A stretch of DNA of 64,000 bases. Source: Alkalicoccus luteus (GTDB lineage Bacteria; Bacillota; Bacilli; Bacillales; Salisediminibacteriaceae). Both the position numbers and the translations under genes were made by a program. This document shows positions 58,444 to 64,000 of the stretch, one piece after another. The notes below the pieces were generated by a model that saw only the letters and a program-made list of their open reading frames with translations, was not told the origin of the DNA and searched no databases. How positions within the stretch are numbered: the first letter of the stretch is position 1; each line of letters opens with the position of its first letter. The stretch is taken from NCBI GenBank assembly GCA_052061695.1, contig JBPZEY010000003.1. One strand, 5' to 3'.

Positions 58444-59682
58444 ATGATATTTATTCCAAAAACCGGGAGCTTCGAAGGCATGAAATCCATGAACCGTTCC
58501 ACCGTACTGAACATTGTACGCCTGGAGGGGCCTATTTCCCGAGCAGACATTGCCAAACGGACGAAGCTCACTCCTCCAACGGTTGGAACCATTGTTCAGG
58601 AATTAAAAGAAGAAGGTATATTACTGGAGGAACAAGGCATCGGAAAAGTACAAGGCGGCAGAAAACCGCTGATGCTGACAGTAAATGCAGAGGCGTATTA
58701 CGCTGTAGGTGTGTATGCTGCAGCAGAGGTGGTTCATACCGTAGTCGCTGACTTGGATGGGGAGATTATTTCAGAACAGAAGGAAGCAGTTCGAACAGTT
58801 CCAACAATGAATGAGTTCCTCAGCCTGCTTACGACTTCGGTAGAAAATGTTATTCAATCTGCTGCAATCGATTCTGACAAAATAATCGGGATTGGAGTAG
58901 CGATGCACGGATTGATTAACACAGATACCGGTACAGCCCTCTTTTCTCCACATTTACAGCTTCGTAATATACCCATCAAGTCTCACTTGGAGGCCAAATT
59001 ACATTTGCCAGTGCTTGTTGAAAACGATGTACGGACACTGACATTAGCGGAAAGCTGGTTCGGTCAAGGAAAAGACGCTTCGCATTATTTATGCGTCAGC
59101 GTTGGACTTGGAATAGGATCAGGTATCGTATTGGACAACACGATTTACCATGGTCCCGTTCACAGTGCGGGCGAAATCGGCCACACTGTAGTAGAAATTA
59201 ACGGTCCCAAGTGCCGCTGCGGCAACTACGGATGTCTGGAAGCTTTTGCTTCTGAAACAGCCATTATCAACCAGGTTACTCGTCAGCTTAGGCTTGGAAA
59301 ATCATCTTCACTTCAGGACAAATCAGGAAGCGACGAGCTGACGATGGCAGATATTTATGAAGCCGCAGCTGATGGAGATGCATTGACAGCTGAAATTCTT
59401 GCCGATGCCGGCCGGTATCTCGGCATTGCTATTGCCAACATTACAAACATGATGTCATTTACAAAGGTGATTGTTGAAGGTGATTTATTTCAGGTCGGCA
59501 ATGTCATCCTCTCTCCTTTAAGAGAGACTGTTGAAAAGCGGACCATTCAAGCTGATCTGCAAGGATCTGATATTACTGTGTCGAAGCTGGGGAAGAAAGG
59601 CATGGTAATCGGAGCATTCACGCTGGCAATTGATCAATTGTTTCAGGCTGGTTCAATACCTGAGAAAGCAGCAGGAAGCTAA
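58444..59682 (+). CDS. ROK-family transcriptional regulator
   Basis: A 412-residue regulator of the XylR/NagC type. The winged helix is at residues 15-70 (NIVRLEGPISRADIAKRTKL, PPTVGTIVQELKEEGIL). The ROK sugar-binding domain follows with VSVGLGIGSGIVLD, GEIGHTVVEINGPKCRCGNYGCLEA (zinc site CxCGxxGCxE). Probably the repressor of the polysaccharide locus. GTGAGG lies 10 nt before the ATG. Confidence 0.9.
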   Translation: MIFIPKTGSFEGMKSMNRSTVLNIVRLEGPISRADIAKRTKLTPPTVGTIVQELKEEGILLEEQGIGKVQGGRKPLMLTVNAEAYYAVGVYAAAEVVHTVVADLDGEIISEQKEAVRTVPTMNEFLSLLTTSVENVIQSAAIDSDKIIGIGVAMHGLINTDTGTALFSPHLQLRNIPIKSHLEAKLHLPVLVENDVRTLTLAESWFGQGKDASHYLCVSVGLGIGSGIVLDNTIYHGPVHSAGEIGHTVVEINGPKCRCGNYGCLEAFASETAIINQVTRQLRLGKSSSLQDKSGSDELTMADIYEAAADGDALTAEILADAGRYLGIAIANITNMMSFTKVIVEGDLFQVGNVILSPLRETVEKRTIQADLQGSDITVSKLGKKGMVIGAFTLAIDQLFQAGSIPEKAAGS

Positions 59683-60314
59683 TCGTTTTTAAAACAACCC
59701 GCTTAAGAATTTGATAATGTGGGAGACACTAACCTTTGCTGCGAGCTCACCTTACCAAATTTCACAGGCACATCCTGTTTTATGTTTAAATAGCCGCTCC
59801 CGGATACGTCCCCACCTTTCTGAGAAAATAAAGAGAGTTTTTTATTGAACATTCATATATTCATCAGGTTCACTTATGTTTGAATACTCAGGCCGGTACG
59901 AGCAGCTCATGTACCGGTCTTTTATTTGTTTACAAATTGATGCTTTAATTGTCTACCGGCTCCTCCACCATTAAAGCCCGCTTTCCGGAAATAAATTTTC
60001 CGACAAAGAGGTAGCTCAATCTTGATGTAAATCGCTCTCACCTGCTCGGCTTGATCCCTCTAGACTAAGTACTCCTGTGTTCTTTCCGAGATTATTATAA
60101 GAAAGTGAAGCGCTGACTCCCCGTTTATTTAGCGCATGAAAAGACCAGCCGAAGCTATTGCTCATTTGCCATTCAATAAATAACATTCATAAAATTATGT
60201 CCTGCATAATAAAAAGGTCTTCAAATATTTCTGACTTTTTTAATCCCGACAAAATCTATTTACTTTATTAGAATTAAGCGGTAATCTAAGAAACAGATGA
60301 GAGGAGAGATGATG
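59683..60314. other. About 630 bp without a recognisable gene
   Basis: Between the ROK regulator and the family-5 binding protein. It holds a terminator (59893-59927) and the promoter region of the next gene. No frame longer than about 60 codons with a Shine-Dalgarno was seen, and the block around 59950-60130 has no feature I can name. Confidence 0.5.
59893..59927 (+). terminator. Rho-independent terminator
   Basis: CCGGTAC/GTACCGG stem (59893-59899, 59911-59917) followed by TCTTTTATTTG. It lies about 210 bp after the ROK gene and could end its transcript. Confidence 0.75.
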
Positions 60315-61925
60315 ATGAAAAATATGATTGGACTCAGCACGCTGGTGCTGCTTGGGGCATGCGCGGGTGAAGGAGAGCCTGTTAACAATATGGACGAGAC
60401 TTCTGAGAATACCGAAGCGAGCGGAGCTGATGCTTCGAATGAGGAGCAAGCCGATCCGGACGCGCTTGTGATTAATATGGCCTCGGACGTAAGCTCGCTT
60501 GATCCGCATTTCGGAAATGATCATCCGTCGCTGAACGTGAAACGGACGATTTACGATACGTTGGTATCGACAGATGAAAACCTGGAGCTGGAGATGAGTC
60601 TCGCAGAATCGTTTGAACAGGTAGATGATACGACGTGGGAAGTGGTGCTTCAGGAGGGAATTGAATTTCATGACGGTTCCGAACTGAACGCAGAATCGGT
60701 AAAGCTGAACATTGAGCGCATGCTTGATCCGGACCTAGCCTCCCCCGTTGCATTCATGTTTGACATGATCGAAGAAGTAGAGCTCGTTGATGACTATTCC
60801 CTGCTTATTCATACTGAGTATCCATTTGCGCCGCTCCGTACCCACTTCGCTCATCCTGCCGGCCAGCAGATCAGTCCGCTTGTCATTGAAGAAGACTACG
60901 CTGCCATAGAAGAAGGCGCGGATCCTGGAAGCGTTGTGAACGAAAATCCAATCGGGACCGGTTTTTATGTTCTGGCAGAGCAGGAGCCTGGTTCTTCGTA
61001 TGAACTGGTCCAAAATGAGAACTATTGGAACGGGAAACCCGGGGCAGAAACGCTGACGTTTGAAATTGTACCGGAGGATTTAACCCGCGTTGGTCAGCTG
61101 GAAACGGACTCTGCACAGATCATCGGACACTTAAATCCAAACGATGTGCAGCGAGTCGAAGACAATGAAGATACAAAGGTCGCCCGCTATGAGAGTGCAT
61201 CACTTGCCTACTTAGGATTTCAGACCGAGGAAGAGCCGTTCGACGATCCGCTTGTACGTGAAGCAATCGCGCTTGCGGTGAATAAAGAGGACATTGTCAA
61301 TTCGGTGATGAACGGAACTGCCCAGCCCGCTAAAGGACCGCTTGCCCCTATAGTATTTGGAGCATCCGATCAGCTGGAACAAATTGAACAGGACATGGAA
61401 ACAGCTCAGGATCTGCTGGCAGAAGCCGGATTTGACGAAGGCTTTGAGACAGAGCTGTGGGTCGATGACTCCCGTGCCTGGCAGGACGCTGCGGAAATAA
61501 TTCAGGCACAGCTCGCTCCGATTGGAATCACTGTAGACATCATCTCGATGGAATCAGGCGTTCACCGCGATCACCTGAATGATGGAGACGCACCGATGTT
61601 TATCAGCTCCTGGGGCACCGTGACCGGTGATGCCGATTATGGATTGTATCCGGTATTCCATTCGGAGAGCCGCGGCGTTTCCGGAAACCGTACGTTTTAT
61701 GAGAACAGCGAAGTCGATGACCTGTTGGAAGCTGCCCGTCAGGAAAGCGATGAAACGGAGCGCGAGCAGCTTTATTTCGACGCACAGGAGCTCATTATGG
61801 ATGACCTGCCGCTCGTGCCGCTTTATCACATCGAACACCTCGCCGGCCTGCAGGAAGACGTGGAAAACTTTGTGATTCATCCAAGCAGTCTGTATGACAT
61901 GTTTCCTGTTACACGATCTGAATAA
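60315..61925 (+). CDS. Oligopeptide/nickel-type ABC substrate-binding lipoprotein (family 5)
   Basis: A 536-residue lipoprotein with lipobox LLGAC (cysteine near residue 15) and an acidic linker. Family-5 motifs: SSLDPHFGNDHPSLNVKRTI near residue 60, LAESFEQVDDTTWEVVLQEGIEFHDGSEL, GTGFYVLAEQEPGSSYELV and PLVPLYHIEHLAGLQEDVENF. GAGGAGAG lies just upstream of the ATG at 60315. No permease or ATPase genes follow, so it is an orphan that must use a transporter encoded elsewhere. Substrate unknown; oligopeptide is a default. Confidence 0.92.
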   Translation: MKNMIGLSTLVLLGACAGEGEPVNNMDETSENTEASGADASNEEQADPDALVINMASDVSSLDPHFGNDHPSLNVKRTIYDTLVSTDENLELEMSLAESFEQVDDTTWEVVLQEGIEFHDGSELNAESVKLNIERMLDPDLASPVAFMFDMIEEVELVDDYSLLIHTEYPFAPLRTHFAHPAGQQISPLVIEEDYAAIEEGADPGSVVNENPIGTGFYVLAEQEPGSSYELVQNENYWNGKPGAETLTFEIVPEDLTRVGQLETDSAQIIGHLNPNDVQRVEDNEDTKVARYESASLAYLGFQTEEEPFDDPLVREAIALAVNKEDIVNSVMNGTAQPAKGPLAPIVFGASDQLEQIEQDMETAQDLLAEAGFDEGFETELWVDDSRAWQDAAEIIQAQLAPIGITVDIISMESGVHRDHLNDGDAPMFISSWGTVTGDADYGLYPVFHSESRGVSGNRTFYENSEVDDLLEAARQESDETEREQLYFDAQELIMDDLPLVPLYHIEHLAGLQEDVENFVIHPSSLYDMFPVTRSE

Positions 61926-61930
61926 AAAAA

Positions 61931-61968
61931 ACGACGCCCTGGGGCATGTTCCCCCGGGCGTCGTTTTT
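61931..61968. terminator. Bidirectional Rho-independent terminator
   Basis: ACGACGCCC/GGGCGTCGT outer stem and GGGG/CCCC inner stem, with A8 on the left and T5 on the right, between convergent genes. Confidence 0.92.
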
Positions 61969-61970
61969 CG

Positions 61971-62573
61971 TTAAAATGATTGCTCGTACCACTCTCTCGA
62001 AGCGTCAATTTCCGTGCCGGTCAGCTGATGGCCGTTCGTTTCCACCTTCATGGAGACCTCGGCACCGTTTTCCTGCAATATATCCCGTAGCTTTTCCGTT
62101 TCATCCATCGGCACCATCTGATCGTTGATCCCGGCGCCGATAAAAACGGGCACGTTGGAGAGATCAGGCACCACAGCATCCTTGTTTGGAATCATCGGAT
62201 GGTACAGGATCGCACCAGCGAGGCTGCCTTTGATTTTCAGAAGCAGATTAGCGGCAATATTCGCTCCGTTTGAGTACCCGACGGCGACCACGCGGGACGG
62301 ATCGAATCCATAATCGTCCGCTGCCTGCTTAATGAATTCAAAAAGTTCATCGGTGCGGTATGCGAGGTCCTCCTGGTCAAGAATGCCCGGCGCGTGCCTT
62401 TTAAAGTAGCGGGTCATCCCATTTTCTGATACGTTGCCGCGGACGCTTAACACGGAGGCTTCTTTATCAATCATGGAGGCAACCGAGAGTAAATCGTGCT
62501 CTGTCCCTCCTGTTCCGTGCAGCATTAATAAAACCGGCTTGTCCTCATGACCTTGCTGATAGGTATGCTTCAT
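61971..62573 (-). CDS. mhqD: MhqD-like carboxylesterase/phospholipase-type hydrolase
   Basis: A 200-residue alpha/beta hydrolase: oxyanion loop VLLMLHGTGGTEHDLLSVA, nucleophile serine in VVAVGYSNGANIAANLLL (about residue 100), acid Asp in FIGAGINDQMVP and His in VETNGHQLTG. It overlaps the ring-cleaving dioxygenase gene by 4 bp. This pairing is that of B. subtilis mhqD-mhqO in the MhqR quinone-stress regulon. GAGAAAAAGC lies just before the ATG. Confidence 0.87.
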   Translation of the reverse strand: MKHTYQQGHEDKPVLLMLHGTGGTEHDLLSVASMIDKEASVLSVRGNVSENGMTRYFKRHAPGILDQEDLAYRTDELFEFIKQAADDYGFDPSRVVAVGYSNGANIAANLLLKIKGSLAGAILYHPMIPNKDAVVPDLSNVPVFIGAGINDQMVPMDETEKLRDILQENGAEVSMKVETNGHQLTGTEIDASREWYEQSF

Positions 62574-63514
62574 GCTTTTTCTCCCTTCTGAATAGGTATT
62601 GTAAATGGCAGCACATGCTGCTCAATTTTTTCACGCTGCGCTTCGAACTGCTCCGGCAGCTTCAGCTCTTCCCCGAGCGCTTCGATTGGCTCATCTCGCA
62701 TAAATCCTGGTGGATCGGTTGCAATCTCAAACAAGAGGTGTCCTCGCTCCCGGAAGTAAATTGCGTTAAAGTACTGACGGTCGCGCACGTCGGTTACACC
62801 GTAGCCGAGGTTGCGGATGTGCTCCTGCCATTCGATCTGCTCGGCGTCGTCCGCAGCGCGCCAGGCGATATGATGGACCATGCCGACGCCCATTTCGCCG
62901 CTTCCGACCGGCGTTTGTTTAATATCAATGATATTTCCGAGCTCAGCTGGCGCTTCGTAGCGAATATAGTCGCCGTCCTGTCCGATGAGCTGCAGACCCA
63001 TGCCTTCTGTCAGCAGCTTTCCTGTTTGCTCAGGCCGGGAGGAAAGCAGAATCGCACCACCAAAACCTTTGATCGCTTCATTGGACGAAATATCTTCCGT
63101 CTCCCAGTCGCTTTTACTGCCTCGGTCTCTTGCCACGATTTCCAGCTGAAGACCATGCGGATCTTCAAATGCAAGAAACGTCTCGCCAAACCGTTCTTCT
63201 TTTTGTACGTGTATGTTCAGATTCGTCAGCCTGTTTTCCCAAAAAGCAAGAGCGCCTTCCGGTACGACGTAAGTGGTGACCCCGACCTGTCCGCTCCCGA
63301 TTTTACCAGGGAAGGCATTCGCCCAAGGGAAAAAGGTGATGATCGTACCCGGTTCTCCTGTCTTATTGCCGAAATACAGGTGGTAGGTACCTGGATCATC
63401 AAAGTTAACCGTTTTTTTAACGAGCCTGAGCCCGAGAACGCCGGCATAAAAGTCTGCGTTCTCCTGCGGGTGCCCCACAATAGCCGTAATATGATGGATT
63501 CCCTGTGTTCTCAT
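62570..63514 (-). CDS. mhqO: MhqO-like ring-cleaving dioxygenase (VOC superfamily)
   Basis: A 314-residue glyoxalase/bleomycin/dioxygenase protein with two VOC modules: IHHITAIVGHPQENADFYAG (metal His near residue 8) and LRLVKKTVNFDDPGTYHLYFGN, then MVHHIAWRAADDAEQ (His near 216) and LLFEIATDPPGF (Glu near 260). It should open the ring of quinone or hydroquinone adducts. It overlaps mhqD by 4 bp and the FMN reductase by 4 bp. Confidence 0.9.
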   Translation of the reverse strand: MRTQGIHHITAIVGHPQENADFYAGVLGLRLVKKTVNFDDPGTYHLYFGNKTGEPGTIITFFPWANAFPGKIGSGQVGVTTYVVPEGALAFWENRLTNLNIHVQKEERFGETFLAFEDPHGLQLEIVARDRGSKSDWETEDISSNEAIKGFGGAILLSSRPEQTGKLLTEGMGLQLIGQDGDYIRYEAPAELGNIIDIKQTPVGSGEMGVGMVHHIAWRAADDAEQIEWQEHIRNLGYGVTDVRDRQYFNAIYFRERGHLLFEIATDPPGFMRDEPIEALGEELKLPEQFEAQREKIEQHVLPFTIPIQKGEKA

Positions 63515-64000
63515 GTCTGCTTCACCTCTTCCTTTTTGTTTCGGACAGAGCGCATTGCTTCCGACCAGTCGTTTACCTGATCTAGCATTTGGCCGACCGT
63601 TTTCCGCTGCACGTCTGCCGGCTTAAATACAGAGCCGTTTTCAAAATCGGTGAACAATGACAGCGTCGGATGAGCCCGGACGTCTGCAACCATCAGCTCT
63701 CCGAGAATCCCGCGCAAATGCTCCGCAGCTCTTGCACCTCCTGCCGCACCATACGAAACGATGCCAGCTGCTTTGTTGTTCCACTCTGATTTCAAATAAT
63801 CCATGGCGTTCTTTAATGCGCCGCTGATAGAGTGATTGTACTCCTGCACGATAAATACGAATCCGTCCTGAGCCGCCACGTCTGCTGCCCAGTTTGCCGC
63901 TCCGGATGCATCTCCGCCCGGTTCGCCAAGCAGCGGAAGCTTGTAATCAGCGAGATCGAGAATCGTGTATTCTGCATCGCCTCTTTCGTCTCCAATTGCC
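63511..64000 (-). CDS. NADPH-dependent FMN reductase family protein (partial)
   Basis: The visible 163 codons read in from the window end, so the start is missing. Flavodoxin-like NADPH:FMN reductase motifs are present: LADYKLPLLGEPGGDASGAA, FVFIVQEYNHSISGALKNAMDYL (the P-x-Y-N-x-S/G-x-x-x-x-L-K-N-A-x-D motif as EYNHSISGALKNAMDYL) and GIVSYGAAGGARAAEHLR. It is first of the three visible genes of the mhq operon. Reduction of quinones or azo compounds is likely. Confidence 0.88.
   Translation of the reverse strand, partial: AIGDERGDAEYTILDLADYKLPLLGEPGGDASGAANWAADVAAQDGFVFIVQEYNHSISGALKNAMDYLKSEWNNKAAGIVSYGAAGGARAAEHLRGILGELMVADVRAHPTLSLFTDFENGSVFKPADVQRKTVGQMLDQVNDWSEAMRSVRNKKEEVKQT

Noticed and set aside
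62615..63580. 321-codon open frame antisense to the ring-cleaving dioxygenase gene
   Set aside because: No Shine-Dalgarno, no recognisable domain, and it fully overlaps a well-identified gene on the other strand; a codon-bias shadow.
1..64000. tRNA, rRNA, prophage or integrative element
   Set aside because: No tRNA-like or rRNA sequence, integrase, terminase or capsid gene was seen; the Pip-type and NlpC/P60 genes alone do not indicate a prophage.

Overview
The window looks like a chromosome segment of a moderately halophilic or alkaliphilic member of the Bacillaceae. Gram-positive Shine-Dalgarno sequences (AGGAGG type) precede nearly every gene, lipoproteins carry LxGC lipoboxes, and the regulators (CcpA cre-like sites, a T-box, MhqR, YtrA-type GntR, CdaR, LuxR and RRNPP types) are those of Bacillus. 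Exported proteins are very acidic, which suggests life in salt. No rRNA, tRNA or CRISPR array was seen.

Layout. 1-3.2 kb: a minus-strand molybdenum cofactor operon (moeA-mobB-moaE-moaD, then a HesB-like and a small membrane gene). The molybdate importer genes modA-modB lie at 32.4-33.8 kb, with no modC in view. 3.2-4.9 kb: cytochrome oxidase assembly (ctaG, SCO). 5-13.9 kb: mixed housekeeping genes (acetyltransferase, ABC-2 exporter, formamidase-like enzyme, diguanylate cyclase, S41 protease, LuxR regulator). 14.4-15.9 kb: an AT-rich quorum-sensing cassette, an HTH-TPR receptor followed directly by a 45-residue secreted pro-peptide. 16-22.3 kb: an anti-sigma-like gene whose partner ECF sigma gene is broken by a frameshifting deletion, several tiny membrane proteins, a CHRD-domain surface protein, and an MFS transporter behind a T-box leader. 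22.4-28 kb: YggT, NlpC/P60, GAF-STAS and isochorismatase-family genes, including two copies of an unusual repeat. 28-31.9 kb: glycerate utilisation (glxK, GntP permease, CdaR) with a cre-like site. 33.8-42.9 kb: a large YhgE/Pip protein, the wrbA-mhqR quinone-stress pair with three MhqR-type operators, a second diguanylate cyclase, and a YtrA-type regulator with its ABC exporter. 43.1-45.4 kb: an AT-rich ECF sigma/PadR-like/HAAS-SEDS cassette with a likely autoregulated promoter. 45.4-50 kb: small membrane proteins, a second CHRD protein, and an APH-fold and AAC(3)-I-like pair. 50-59.7 kb: a plant-polysaccharide locus (two GH43, one GH2, a sugar ABC transporter, a YesL-like protein, a ROK regulator). 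60.3-64 kb: an oligopeptide-type binding protein, then mhqD-mhqO-FMN reductase running off the end.

The main novelty is a family of three repeats of 529-616 bp (22781-23311, 24897-25512, 48939-49467). They have imperfect terminal inverted repeats. Each sits exactly at the base of a Rho-independent terminator hairpin, and the whole hairpin is duplicated on both sides, so neighbouring genes keep a terminator. The second is the self-contained receptor/pro-peptide pair at 14.4-15.9 kb. The third is the MhqR circuit: regulator, operators and wrbA sit at 37.4-38.9 kb and probable regulon enzymes at 62-64 kb.
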